Source: Pseudomonas viridiflava (GTDB lineage Bacteria > Pseudomonadota > Gammaproteobacteria > Pseudomonadales > Pseudomonadaceae). From it: DNA of 64,000 bases. Made by a program: the position numbers and the translations under genes. The stretch spans positions 124,001 to 188,000 of the forward strand of contig NZ_UPSE01000533.1 in the NCBI RefSeq assembly GCF_900573885.1. Reading direction: 5' to 3'. Positions 1 to 8,346 of this stretch are shown here, piece by piece. The first letter of the stretch is position 1. Every line of letters starts with the position of its first letter. Under the pieces are notes generated by a model, which worked only from the letters and a program-made list of their open reading frames with translations, ran no database searches and had not been told where the DNA came from.

Positions 1-1099
1 AAGCCAGCGCCAGCTCGGCATTGGTCACCGCCAGATGCTGCCACTTGGCCCGTGTACCGCGCACCTTGTAGCTGATAGCCAATTCGCGCCCGCGCAGGGA
101 ATGAATCGCTTCGATCAGTACCGGGAAATCTTCGTGGTCGGTGTTCACGATCAGTTCACTGGGCAAATCGCGCTCATGGCTGCCCAGATAATATTGCGCA
201 AGGAACGCAGCCAGTACGTCACCCACGCCCTCCTCGATCGCCACTTGCGGGTAGAAATTCTTGCTGCCCAGGACGCGACCGCCGCGCACGCTGATGAGGT
301 GCACGCAGGCGCCGCCGGGGTTGACCATAGCGGCAATCACATCCACATCGCCATTGCCGCCTTCCATGCTTTGCTGGTCCTGAACACGGCGCAGCAGGCC
401 GATCTGGTCGCGCAACTCGGCGGCCTTTTCAAACTGCAGGTCCATGGCCGCCTGCTCCATGCCGGCAGACAACTCATCGGTCAGCGCATTGCTGCGTCCC
501 TCAAGGAACATCACCGAGTGACGCACGTCTTCGGCGTACTCTTCAGCCGTTACCAGCCCGGCTACGCAAGGCCCTTTGCAGCGCTTGATCTGATATTGCA
601 GGCAAGGCCGCGTGCGGTTTTTGAAGTAGCTGTCTTCACACTGACGGACGAGAAAGGTCTTCTGCAGAAGGCTCAGACTTTCACGAATGGCCCCAGCGCT
701 GGGGTACGGACCGAAATAGCGGCCTTTTAGCTTCTTCGCGCCACGGTGGATGCTCAGGCGCGGGAATTCGCCATCAGACAGAAACACGTACGGGTAGGAT
801 TTATCGTCGCGCAACAGAATGTTGTACGGCGGCCGCCACTGTTTGATCAGCGTCTGCTCCAGCAGCAACGCCTCGGTTTCATTGGCGGTGATGGTGGTTT
901 CGATCTGAGCGATCTTCCCCACCAGAGCGGCGGTTTTTGGCGCCAGGCCGGTTTTGCGGAAATAACTGGCCAGGCGTTTTTTCAGATTTTTGGCTTTGCC
1001 CACATACAGTAACTTCCCCTCGGCATCGAACATTCGATACACGCCGGGGCGGCCACTGCTGGTCGCCAGAAAGGCACTGGGGTCAAACGGTTCGCTCAT
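1..1099 (-). CDS. uvrC: UvrABC excinuclease subunit C (3' end outside window)
   Basis: UvrC makes both incisions beside a lesion in nucleotide excision repair. The visible 366 codons cover the N-terminal GIY-YIG nuclease domain (GVYRMFD at about residue 19, LYVGKAKNLKKR at about 31) and, near residues 205-220, a UVR helix for UvrB binding (AMDLQFEKAAELRDQI). The C-terminal RNase H-like nuclease and helix-hairpin-helix parts lie beyond base 1. The ATG at 1099 starts one base after the gacA stop, so the two genes are probably co-transcribed with gacA first, the usual order in gamma-proteobacteria. Confidence 0.97.
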   Translation of the reverse strand, partial: MSEPFDPSAFLATSSGRPGVYRMFDAEGKLLYVGKAKNLKKRLASYFRKTGLAPKTAALVGKIAQIETTITANETEALLLEQTLIKQWRPPYNILLRDDKSYPYVFLSDGEFPRLSIHRGAKKLKGRYFGPYPSAGAIRESLSLLQKTFLVRQCEDSYFKNRTRPCLQYQIKRCKGPCVAGLVTAEEYAEDVRHSVMFLEGRSNALTDELSAGMEQAAMDLQFEKAAELRDQIGLLRRVQDQQSMEGGNGDVDVIAAMVNPGGACVHLISVRGGRVLGSKNFYPQVAIEEGVGDVLAAFLAQYYLGSHERDLPSELIVNTDHEDFPVLIEAIHSLRGRELAISYKVRGTRAKWQHLAVTNAELALA

Positions 1100-1100
1100 T

Positions 1101-1745
1101 TCAACTGGTGGCATCGACCATCCCGTGACGCACCGCCAGCAAGGCCAGCTCTACGTCACTGGTGATTTCCAGCTTTTCGAAAATGCGATAGCGGTAAGTG
1201 TTCACTGTTTTCGGCGAGAGGCAGAGTTTGTCGGAGATGGTCTGTACTTTTTGGCAACCGGCAATCATCAGGGCAATCTGGATTTCCCGTTCCGACAGCA
1301 GGTCGAACGGCGAACCGCTGGTCTGCGGCTGGAACGATTTCAGCGCCAATTGCTGGGCAATCTGCGGGCTGATATAGCGCTGCCCGCCAAATACCATGCG
1401 AATGGCCTGGACCATTTCTTCCAGTGCCGCGCCCTTGGTCAGATAGCCCGCTGCGCCAGCCTGGAGCAGTCGCGTGGGGAAAGGGTCGTCTTCACACACG
1501 GTGACGGCGATGACTTTCATATCCGGATGACTGCGAAGAAGTTTGCGCGTGGCTTCAAGACCACCGATGCCCGGCATTTTGATGTCCATCAGGACAACAT
1601 CCGGCTTGACCTCACGCGCCTTCTTCAGCGATTCCTCCCCAGAATCAGCCTGACCGACAACCTGAAGGCCGTCGATGTCGGCGAGCATGCGCGTAATACC
1701 GGTTCTAACCAGATCGTGGTCATCGACCACTAGCACCCTAATCAA
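1101..1745 (-). CDS. gacA: GacA response regulator, TTG start
   Basis: GacA is the NarL/FixJ-type regulator activated by the GacS kinase; in pseudomonads it turns on small RNAs that titrate RsmA/RsmE and so controls secondary metabolism and virulence. The receiver domain has the acidic pair VVDDH at 7-11, phospho-acceptor D54 in LMDIKMPG and a conserved Lys in YLTKG; a LuxR-type helix-turn-helix (LSEREIQIALM...SPKTVNTYRYRI) fills the C-terminus. I place the start at TTG 1745, giving the usual 214 residues beginning (M)IRVLVVDD, because AGAGGTG lies six bases upstream; an ATG at 1766 would put this ribosome site inside the gene. A small hairpin (CCGCTT/AAGCGG, 1769-1784) sits just upstream on the same message. 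Confidence 0.95.
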   Translation of the reverse strand: MIRVLVVDDHDLVRTGITRMLADIDGLQVVGQADSGEESLKKAREVKPDVVLMDIKMPGIGGLEATRKLLRSHPDMKVIAVTVCEDDPFPTRLLQAGAAGYLTKGAALEEMVQAIRMVFGGQRYISPQIAQQLALKSFQPQTSGSPFDLLSEREIQIALMIAGCQKVQTISDKLCLSPKTVNTYRYRIFEKLEITSDVELALLAVRHGMVDATS

Positions 1746-1968
1746 GCGACACCTCTTGCGCGTCAAAGCCGCTTGTTTAAGCGGTCTTATGGGAAGGCGG
1801 ACACCTTAACAAAAAGTCCTCGCATGGCCTAGCTTGGCGCATAACGGTCAAATAGCCAACGCCAGAATATTGAGCACGGCCGATGAGATGCAATGGAAAA
1901 ACCGGGCTGCGCTGCAGAGTGAGACATGGACGGTGGCGCCGCGCGCGAGATGACTTTAGGCTTCGGTT

Positions 1969-2622
1969 ATGACTGACCAAGCGCCTACTCCGGAACCTGA
2001 GAACCCCGAGCGCATCATCGTCGCCGATGATCACCCGGTTTTTCGCGACGGCATCAGCCGCATCGTGCAGCGGGTCTTCCCTCAAGCCAGCATTCAGGAA
2101 GCGGGCGATATGGACGAGGTGCTGCGCCTGGCCAACGCTGGACCTGCGCCCAGCCTGTTCCTGCTGGATTTGCTCTTCCCCGGCCAATCGCCACAGGCGG
2201 TCAGCACGCTGCGCAAAGCGTTCCGGCGCAGCTCCATTGTGATTGTTTCGATGGTAGACGACAGAACACTCATCGATGAGGTGATGGCCGCCGGGGCCGA
2301 CGGTTTTATCGGCAAGGCCACCCCGCCGGATGAAATCGTTCAAGCGCTGCTGGCGGTGCGTGCCGGAGAATTTGTATTGGCCACCGGGCCTGCCGGACTG
2401 CCGGCGTTTATCAAAAGCGGCAGCGCGCTGGACCAATTGACGCCGCGCCAACGCGAAGTGTTGGTGCTGGTGGCACGCGGCCTATCCAATAAAGAAATTG
2501 CACGCGAGCTAGCTATTTCGCCGTTCACGGTGCGCATTCATGTGTCTTCCCTGCTGCATATTCTTGACGTGACAACACGTACCGCCGCCGCCGCAATCGC
2601 CGCCAAAGCCGGGCTCAACTGA
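1969..2622 (+). CDS. LuxR/NarL-family response regulator
   Basis: A 217-residue two-component regulator. The receiver domain carries IVADDHP (17-23), phospho-acceptor D67 in LFLLDLLFPG, Ser in VIVSMVDD and Lys116 in GFIGKATP, so every phosphorylation residue is present. The C-terminal DNA-binding domain (LTPRQREVLVLVARGLSNKEIA...SPFTVRIHVSSLL) is a typical GerE/LuxR helix-turn-helix. Its stop lies three bases from the stop of the hybrid kinase on the other strand, and I infer that the two are partners. It is divergent from gacA across a 223-base gap. The start has only a weak ribosome site. The target genes are unknown. Confidence 0.85.
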   Translation: MTDQAPTPEPENPERIIVADDHPVFRDGISRIVQRVFPQASIQEAGDMDEVLRLANAGPAPSLFLLDLLFPGQSPQAVSTLRKAFRRSSIVIVSMVDDRTLIDEVMAAGADGFIGKATPPDEIVQALLAVRAGEFVLATGPAGLPAFIKSGSALDQLTPRQREVLVLVARGLSNKEIARELAISPFTVRIHVSSLLHILDVTTRTAAAAIAAKAGLN

Positions 2623-2625
2623 AGG

Positions 2626-4257
2626 CTACGACGCCTGCTGTTCCAACTTCAGCGCCACCAGCAATGAGCGCAGTTCCGCCGGATGGACCGGCTTGGGCAG
2701 CACCGGAATGCTGGCGTCATTTACCGCTTGCTGCACGCGCCGCACGTCGTGGCCGGTGACGATAATCGCCGGAATATTGCGCCCGCTAAGTTGGCGCACA
2801 TAGGTGATGCAGTCCGCACCGGACGCCTCGGTATCCAGATCGAAATCGGTGATCACCAGGTCGTAGCGGTTCTGGCTGCGCGGAATCGAGGTGTAACTGT
2901 CCACGTTGCAGCCCCACTTCTGCAGCAAGGTTGCGGTCGCCAGCAGCACGTTGTCGTCATCCTCAATCAGGCACACGCGCAAGCCGCCGAGCATGGGCGA
3001 TACCACAGGTCGAAGCGGCGCCGTGGGGCTCTGGACGGTGGGTGGCGAAACGGGCTCCAGGCCGTCAATCGCCACGACGGTTCCGCTGCCCACGGTGGAG
3101 CGGATTCGGATAGACAGCCCCATCAATTGCCCCAGGCGTTTGACGATGGCAAGCCCCAGCCCCATGCCTTCCACGTCTTTGCCACGGGCCTGACGCACGC
3201 GGTAGAACTCGTCGAAAATGCTGCCCAGATGCGCTTCGGCGATGCCGATGCCTTTGTCATACATTTCGATGGAAAGCTGGTCACCGCGCCGTCGACGGCC
3301 AATCAGCAGCGGCCGGCCCGGCGCATATTTCAGCGCGTTGGTGAGCAGGTTTTGCAGCATGGTGGTGAGCAAACCGGGGTCGGCGCGAACGTACGTTGGC
3401 GGGCAATGAACGCGGATAGCCACGCCGGCCCAGCGCGCGGCCTCGGCGTTCTGCTGCACCAGTTGCTGCAGCAAGGCGTGCAGCGCCAGGGTTTCCAGGC
3501 GCGGCGTGACGCGACCGCTGTCCAGTGAGTACATGTCGAGAATGGTGCGAAACAGGCGCGACACGCTGTGCAGAGACTTATCAACGTTGTCCACCAGCCG
3601 CTGTTGCTCAGCGTCGAGCCGACCATCGCGCAAGCACGCGGTAAACAGGCTGATTGAGTGAATGGGCTGACGTAAATCGTGGCTGGCCTGCGCCAGAAAC
3701 TGCGACTTGGCCTGGTTCGCCGCGCGCTCGGCCTCGGCGGCCTCATGCGTGCGCTTGAGCAGCGCGTACATATAGCCGGGCACCATCAGCGTGGTGATGA
3801 TCAGCGTGATGGCCATGAACGGTTGCGCCTGCCAGTACGCCGAGCTGCTGGCGGTTATTGCCAGCGACCCTATCGCCATGGCCGTCGCCACCAACAAATA
3901 GCGTGGCCCGTAACGCAAGCCGTAGCCCACCGTCACCCACAACAAAATGCCGTACACCGGCAGCATGGCGGCGCTGCCCACGGCCATGGTCAGCGTGATG
4001 CAGCTGAAGTCGGTGAGCAGCGTAAAGGCGCGCCGCACCGGATGGTCGCCGGGGCGGCGGCAGATGTCCCACCACAGCAGCAACGACACCGCAAAGAACA
4101 GCAAACCAAAGCAAGCGACCAGCCAGGCGAGCTCACGGTCGATGATCGATTGGAAATACACCCAAAACATGTAGCTGACGGTGATCGGCGTGATGATCAA
4201 ACGCACCGCCGCCTGGGCGCGTTCGGTGTCGTACGGGCGACTCGCGCGCGTAGGCAT
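2626..4257 (-). CDS. Membrane hybrid sensor histidine kinase with receiver domain
   Basis: 543 residues. About five or six hydrophobic segments occupy residues 20-165, with no obvious periplasmic sensor loop. A short linker leads to the HisKA dimerisation helix, with phospho-acceptor His193 in SHDLRQPIHSISLF, a variant common in hybrid kinases of this class. The HATPase domain shows the N box (LLTNALKYAP), YDKGIGI and GMGLGLAIVKRL. After a Pro/Ser-rich linker comes a receiver domain with EDDD and D471 in ITDFD. I prefer ATG 4257 over the in-frame TTG at 4272 because AAGGA lies six bases upstream of it. It is convergent with the LuxR-type regulator, its likely output. The signal sensed is unknown. 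Confidence 0.85.
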   Translation of the reverse strand: MPTRASRPYDTERAQAAVRLIITPITVSYMFWVYFQSIIDRELAWLVACFGLLFFAVSLLLWWDICRRPGDHPVRRAFTLLTDFSCITLTMAVGSAAMLPVYGILLWVTVGYGLRYGPRYLLVATAMAIGSLAITASSSAYWQAQPFMAITLIITTLMVPGYMYALLKRTHEAAEAERAANQAKSQFLAQASHDLRQPIHSISLFTACLRDGRLDAEQQRLVDNVDKSLHSVSRLFRTILDMYSLDSGRVTPRLETLALHALLQQLVQQNAEAARWAGVAIRVHCPPTYVRADPGLLTTMLQNLLTNALKYAPGRPLLIGRRRRGDQLSIEMYDKGIGIAEAHLGSIFDEFYRVRQARGKDVEGMGLGLAIVKRLGQLMGLSIRIRSTVGSGTVVAIDGLEPVSPPTVQSPTAPLRPVVSPMLGGLRVCLIEDDDNVLLATATLLQKWGCNVDSYTSIPRSQNRYDLVITDFDLDTEASGADCITYVRQLSGRNIPAIIVTGHDVRRVQQAVNDASIPVLPKPVHPAELRSLLVALKLEQQAS

Positions 4258-4469
4258 AAGCAATCCTTGCAAACCGGCTTAACACAGGCACACCACCCTA
4301 AGCGGTCGCCCCCCAGAGGACAAGACGCTAGCAGGCTTGAGGGGCTGAGCGCCGTAGTACACCCGTACTATTCCTCGTGCCTACACGGCACTCATAGACT
4401 TCCTGCCTTCGCTTCGGCATTCGGTCGAGGCCCGGTATCCGATAACCCGGCAAACAGAGGGAACTGCAG

Positions 4470-4829
4470 ATGAAGATCAAGGGAACACTGAGCGCATTGT
4501 TCGTTTTGCCCGTGCTGGCCACACTCGCTGGCTGCTTGCCGCAAAACACCCAGACCCAAGGCCTGAACAACGTGCAAACGGCCAACGGCCCGTGCGCGCC
4601 GAGTGCGACAGCCGACCTGATTTCGACCGGCCGCAGCCTGCTGGCAATCACCAACTCGGTGCTGGAAACCCAGCAAAATCTGAGTGGCAACTCCGCTGCC
4701 TACACGCAGCGCGTACAGGCTGCAGAACACGCGCAGAAAGTCGACCAGGGGAACAAGGTGCTGGATAACGTCGAATCGCTCACCGGCGGCATGAACACCG
4801 GCTGCACACCTACCAGCGCGTCCCGCTAA
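4470..4829 (+). CDS. Small predicted lipoprotein of unknown function
   Basis: 119 residues with a lipoprotein signal peptide: charged MKIK, a hydrophobic run and the lipobox LAGC with Cys22 as the lipidation site. The mature part is polar, rich in Asn, Thr, Gln and Ser, with no domain I recognise. Two further cysteines, in GPCAPS and TGCTPT, bracket the mature domain and could form a disulfide in the periplasm. Upstream GAGGGAACTGCAG provides a plausible ribosome site. It is monocistronic and ends at a strong terminator. Asp at +2 (inner-membrane retention in the E. coli rule) is absent: the residue after Cys is Leu, so the outer membrane is likely. Confidence 0.8.
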   Translation: MKIKGTLSALFVLPVLATLAGCLPQNTQTQGLNNVQTANGPCAPSATADLISTGRSLLAITNSVLETQQNLSGNSAAYTQRVQAAEHAQKVDQGNKVLDNVESLTGGMNTGCTPTSASR

Positions 4830-4850
4830 GCGCCAATTACTGGCCGAAAA

Positions 4851-4883
4851 AAAGCCCCGCATTGAGCGGGGCTTTTTGTTTTT
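4851..4883. terminator. Bidirectional intrinsic terminator
   Basis: Perfect stem AAAGCCCCGC/GCGGGGCTTT with loop attga, flanked by an A-run on the left and a T-run on the right. It can end the lipoprotein message on the plus strand and stop transcription leaving tRNA-Ser on the minus strand. Confidence 0.9.
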
Positions 4884-4887
4884 CAGA

Positions 4888-4975
4888 TGGCGGAGGCGGT
4901 GAGATTCGAACTCACGGACCTGTTACAGTCGGCAGTTTTCAAGACTGCTGCCTTAAACCGCTCGGCCACACCTCC
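4888..4975 (-). tRNA. tRNA-Ser (anticodon UGA)
   Basis: Read on the minus strand it begins GGAGGTGTGGCCGAG and ends with the matching CGCCTCC, discriminator G and an encoded CCA (88 bases). The anticodon TGA lies at 4939-4941 (reverse complement) in the loop CTTGAAAAC. It has the long variable arm expected for serine and a normal TTCGAATC T-loop. It decodes UCN codons, mainly UCA. No integrase or attachment-site duplication is seen beside it. Confidence 0.96.
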
Positions 4976-5107
4976 GAAGTGCGGGCGAATCATACCGGAA
5001 GGAAACACACTGTCAAACTCTGCGGGTTGGCAGGCACAAGTGCTCTGTTATGATCGGCGAGACTACGGTCACGGAACCCAACAAGCCGTCTATTCAGGAG
5101 TGTCGCC

Positions 5108-5776
5108 ATGCACGAACAAGATTACGCACTCGGCCACGCGCAGGTCGAGCAGCAAGAAGTCAGCCGCGTACTGCGCAACACCTACGGGCTGCTGGCCCTC
5201 ACCCTCGCCTTCAGCGGCGTGGTTGCGTTCTTTGCCCAGCAGATGCGCGTTCCCTATCCAAACATTTTCGTCGTTCTGATCGGTTTCTACGGTCTGTTCT
5301 TCCTTACCGTAAAACTGCGTGATTCGGCGTGGGGCCTGGTGTCCACCTTCGCTCTTACCGGTTTCATGGGGTACACCCTCGGCCCGATCCTCAACCGTTA
5401 TCTGGGCCTGGGCAACGGACCGGAATTGATCAGCTCGGCCTTCGCCATGACCGCTCTGGTGTTCTGCGGCCTGTCGGCTTACGTGCTGACTACCCGTAAA
5501 GACATGAGCTTCCTGGCCGGTTTTATCACCGCCGGTTTCTTCGTGTTGCTCGGCGCGGTACTGGTCAGCATGTTCTTCCAGATCAGCGGCCTGCAGTTGG
5601 CGATCAGCGCGGCGTTCGTGCTGTTCTCGTCGGCCTGCATCCTGTTCCAGACCAGCCAGATCATTCATGGCGGTGAGCGCAACTACATTATGGCGACCAT
5701 CGGTTTGTACATTTCGATCTACAACCTGTTCGTCAGCCTGTTGCAAATCTTCGGCATCATGAGCAGCGACGACTGA
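5108..5776 (+). CDS. yccA: Bax inhibitor-1 family membrane protein, YccA-like
   Basis: 222 residues, seven predicted transmembrane segments and a short soluble N-terminus (MHEQDYALGHAQVEQQEVSRVLRNTYGL split over two turns), the pattern of the UPF0005/BI-1 family. E. coli YccA is an inner-membrane substrate and modulator of the FtsH protease. C-terminal FQTSQIIHGGERNYIMAT is the family signature, including acidic residues linked to ion permeation in BI-1 homologues. AGGAG eight bases before the ATG supports the start. It is monocistronic, followed by a terminator. The FtsH link is known for E. coli and only inferred here. Confidence 0.9.
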   Translation: MHEQDYALGHAQVEQQEVSRVLRNTYGLLALTLAFSGVVAFFAQQMRVPYPNIFVVLIGFYGLFFLTVKLRDSAWGLVSTFALTGFMGYTLGPILNRYLGLGNGPELISSAFAMTALVFCGLSAYVLTTRKDMSFLAGFITAGFFVLLGAVLVSMFFQISGLQLAISAAFVLFSSACILFQTSQIIHGGERNYIMATIGLYISIYNLFVSLLQIFGIMSSDD

Positions 5777-5790
5777 TTCAGGCGTCGTAG

Positions 5791-5817
5791 AAAAAGCCCG
5801 CTTCGGCGGGCTTTTTT
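5791..5817 (+). terminator. Intrinsic terminator after yccA
   Basis: Stem AAAAAGCCCGC/GCGGGCTTTTTT with the stable loop ttcg, ending in a T-run. It separates yccA from the tus operon. Confidence 0.9.
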
Positions 5818-5877
5818 ATGTGTGAAATCGGCAAAGCGCCGTATTATTCCGGCTGTTTTTTCTGATCGGTCAGCGCC

Positions 5878-6270
5878 ATGAAATTCGCCATCGCCCTGTT
5901 CTCTCCACCCCACGCCCCTTCATCGCGACGCGCCCTGCGTTTCGCCGAAGCGGTGCTGGCGGGCGGTCATGAGATTGTGCGGGTGTTCTTTTATCAGGAC
6001 GGTGTCTACAGCGCCGCCAGCACGCCCGTCGCGCCGCAGGACGAACTGGACACCGCCGCTGCCTGGTCCCGGTTCATCACCGACCATAACCTCGATGGCG
6101 TGGTATGCATTGCCGCCGCCCTGCGCCGCGGCGTGCTGAACGAAGAAGAAGCCCAGCGCTACGAACGCAGCGCTGCCGGCCTGGCCAAGCCATGGGAACT
6201 GTCGGGCCTGGGTCAGTTGCATGAAGCGGCGCAACTCGCTGACCGCCTTGTCTCGTTCGGAGGGCCTTGA
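5878..6270 (+). CDS. tusD: Sulfur transfer protein TusD
   Basis: TusD is part of the TusBCD hexamer that takes sulfur from TusA and passes it to TusE for 2-thiouridine at the wobble base of tRNA Glu, Gln and Lys. The 130 residues match the DsrE/TusD fold, with the catalytic Cys77 in GVVCIAAALRRGV and the family start MKFAIALFSPP. It opens the operon tusD-tusC-tusB-tusE; only one base separates it from tusC. The final acceptor enzyme, MnmA, is encoded 20 kb downstream. Confidence 0.95.
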   Translation: MKFAIALFSPPHAPSSRRALRFAEAVLAGGHEIVRVFFYQDGVYSAASTPVAPQDELDTAAAWSRFITDHNLDGVVCIAAALRRGVLNEEEAQRYERSAAGLAKPWELSGLGQLHEAAQLADRLVSFGGP

Positions 6271-6271
6271 A

Positions 6272-6631
6272 ATGGCCAAGTCCCTGTTGATTATCTGCCG
6301 CCAGGCCCCCTGGTCCGGCCCCGGCGCGCGTGAGGCGCTGGATATCGCCCTGGCCGGCGGCGCGTTCGATCTGCCCATCAGCATGGTGTTTCTTGATGAT
6401 GGCGTGTTCCAGCTGCAAACCGCCCAGCAGGCCGTTGCAGTGCAACAGAAAGACCTCACCGCCAACCTGCAGGCCCTGCCGTTGTTCGGCGTTGACGCTC
6501 TATATGCATCCGCCCGCAGCCTCGACGAGCGCGGCCTGACGGGCCAGCCGTTGAGCCCAGCAATCGAAGCGCTCGACGACACCGCCCTCACCGTTCTCAT
6601 CACCCAACACGACCAGGTGATCACGCTCTGA
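6272..6631 (+). CDS. tusC: Sulfur relay protein TusC
   Basis: 119 residues, DsrF/TusC family, a non-catalytic structural subunit of the TusBCD complex. Recognisable features are MAKSLLIICRQAPW and the segment FDLPISMVFLDDGVFQL. I start at ATG 6272, one base after the tusD stop; an upstream in-frame ATG at 6221 would overlap tusD by 50 bases and adds sequence outside the family. Its stop overlaps the tusB start by one base (TGATG), a sign of coupled translation. Confidence 0.93.
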   Translation: MAKSLLIICRQAPWSGPGAREALDIALAGGAFDLPISMVFLDDGVFQLQTAQQAVAVQQKDLTANLQALPLFGVDALYASARSLDERGLTGQPLSPAIEALDDTALTVLITQHDQVITL

Positions 6632-6930
6632 TGGCTACCCTGCACATGCTTTCCCACTCGCCCTTCAGCGACTCCCGCCTGGTCAGTTGCCTGCGCCTGC
6701 TTGGGCCGGACGATGGCGTTCTGCTCGCGGGCGATGCCACTTACGCGCTGCAACCCGGCACGGCGCAATGGCAGGCGCTCAGCCTGATGCCGCAGACAAT
6801 TTCGATCTACGCGCTGGATGAAGATATGCAGGCCCGCCACCTCGCTCCGCCGCCGCGCGTGCAGGTCCTCGACTACGCCGGTTTCGTCGAGCGCTGCGCG
6901 GCCTATGCCAAGGTGAATACCTGGCTATGA
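6631..6930 (+). CDS. tusB: Sulfur relay protein TusB
   Basis: 99 residues, DsrH/TusB family, the smallest subunit of TusBCD. Typical features are the start MATLHMLSHSPF, the segment GVLLAGDATYAL and an aromatic C-terminus (VNTWL). It overlaps tusC by one base and tusE by four (ATGA), so all four genes are probably translated from one message. Confidence 0.92.
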   Translation: MATLHMLSHSPFSDSRLVSCLRLLGPDDGVLLAGDATYALQPGTAQWQALSLMPQTISIYALDEDMQARHLAPPPRVQVLDYAGFVERCAAYAKVNTWL

Positions 6931-7262
6931 ACGAACTGATCGTTGCCGACCGCGCCATCGCCCTTGATAAAGATGGCTACCTGGCGGACCACCATGACTG
7001 GTCGCCCGCCGCCGCCGAAGCGCTGGCCGCTCAGGAGGACCTCGCGCTGAGTCCTGAGCACTGGGAAGTGCTTGAGTTGCTTCGCGCGTTCTATGCCGAA
7101 TTTCAGCTGTCTCCGGCAACGCGGCCGTTGATCAAATATGCCGCCTTGAAGCTGGGCGCTGAAAAAGGCAACAGCATGCACCTCAATCGCCTGTTCAAAG
7201 GCACCCCAGCCAAACTCGCCGCCAAACTGGCGGGCCTGCCGAAGCCGACCAATTGCCTATGA
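6927..7262 (+). CDS. tusE: TusE/DsrC-family sulfur acceptor
   Basis: TusE accepts persulfide sulfur from TusD on a Cys near its flexible C-terminus and delivers it to MnmA. The 111-residue protein has the DsrC-like core (DHHDWSPAAAEALA; RPLIKYAALKLG; NRLFKGTPAKLAAKLAGLPKP), and the penultimate residue Cys110 in TNCL is the acceptor. It overlaps both neighbours by four bases. The dissimilatory DsrC Cys pair is not complete, which supports the tRNA-thiolation role. Confidence 0.94.
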   Translation: MNELIVADRAIALDKDGYLADHHDWSPAAAEALAAQEDLALSPEHWEVLELLRAFYAEFQLSPATRPLIKYAALKLGAEKGNSMHLNRLFKGTPAKLAAKLAGLPKPTNCL

Positions 7263-8257
7263 CTGCCCAACCGCTGACCCTCGTGACCCCCGCCGAGCAT
7301 CCGTTCGCCCACTACGTACGCATTCTCGGCAAAGGCAAGCGCGGCGCACGCAACATGACCCAGGAAGAAGCCCGTGACGCCATGGGCATGTTGCTCGACG
7401 GCAAAGTCGAAGATACCCAGCTCGGCGCCTTTCTGATGCTGATGCGTCACAAGGAGGAAGGCCCGGAGGAATTGGCAGGCTTCACCCAAGCAGTGCGCGC
7501 GAGGTTGAACGCGCCGGCCATTCAGGTTGACCTGGACTGGCCCTCCTATGCGGGCAAGAAACGCCACCTGCCGTGGTACTTGCTGGCAGCCAAATGCCTG
7601 GCGAACAACGGCGTCCGCATCCTTATGCATGGCGGCGGTGCTCACACGGCCGGGCGGCTGTACAGCGAACAGGTGCTCGACGCGCTGGGCATCACCTTGT
7701 GCCGCGACTGGGCGGCGACCGAGCAGGCTCTTGCTCAACACAACCTGGCATTTTTCCCGTTGCAGGACTGGATGCCGCAACTGCAACGCATGATCGACCT
7801 GCGCAACACCCTCGGCCTGCGCTCCCCCATCCACTCTCTGGCCCGCGTGCTCAACCCGCTCAACGCCCGCTGCGGCCTGCAGAGTATTTTCCATCCGGGC
7901 TATCAGGCAGCGCATCGCGACGCCAGCCAGCTGCTTGGCGACAAGGCCCTCGTGATCAAGGGCGACGGCGGCGAAATCGAGATGAACCCGGACGCCACCT
8001 CCCATCTTTACGGCACCGAGGGCGGCAGCGCCTGGGATGAGGAGTGGCCGCCGTTATCGCCCCAGCGCCACGTTAAGCCCGAGCGTTTGGACCCGGAGCA
8101 CCTGGCCGCCTTCTGGCGCGGCGAGGTCGACGACAGTTATGGCCGTCTTGCCGTCATGGCGACCATGGCGTTGGCGCTACGTGGTCTGGATACTCCCCGG
8201 GATGACGCATTCGCCAAGGCGGAAGCCTTCTGGCAGAACCGCGACAAATCGATTTAA
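7259..8257 (+). CDS. ybiB: YbiB-like glycosyltransferase-fold protein (TrpD2 family)
   Basis: 332 residues resembling E. coli YbiB/TrpD2, which has the anthranilate phosphoribosyltransferase fold but binds DNA or RNA and lacks proven transferase activity. The N-terminal helical bundle (RILGKGKRGARNMTQEEARDAM; LGAFLMLMRHKEE) precedes the alpha/beta domain with HGGG, GLRSPIHSLARVLNPL and VIKGDGGEIEMNPD. The start is ATG 7259, which overlaps the tusE stop as ATGA; a TTG six bases upstream is unlikely. This coupling places it in the tus operon, so a role in tRNA or nucleic-acid metabolism is a reasonable inference. Confidence 0.85.
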   Translation: MTAQPLTLVTPAEHPFAHYVRILGKGKRGARNMTQEEARDAMGMLLDGKVEDTQLGAFLMLMRHKEEGPEELAGFTQAVRARLNAPAIQVDLDWPSYAGKKRHLPWYLLAAKCLANNGVRILMHGGGAHTAGRLYSEQVLDALGITLCRDWAATEQALAQHNLAFFPLQDWMPQLQRMIDLRNTLGLRSPIHSLARVLNPLNARCGLQSIFHPGYQAAHRDASQLLGDKALVIKGDGGEIEMNPDATSHLYGTEGGSAWDEEWPPLSPQRHVKPERLDPEHLAAFWRGEVDDSYGRLAVMATMALALRGLDTPRDDAFAKAEAFWQNRDKSI

Positions 8258-8346
8258 CCGATCATTCCAAGGCGCTTTTTTGCGCCATTCGTTCGAACCG
8301 ATCGGAATAGACTCAGCTCCAACGCAAAATAGCTGAGGATTTGATG

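Noticed and set aside
4888..4975. tRNA-Ser as an integration site for a mobile element
   Set aside because: No integrase, no duplicated tRNA 3' end and no foreign genes next to it.
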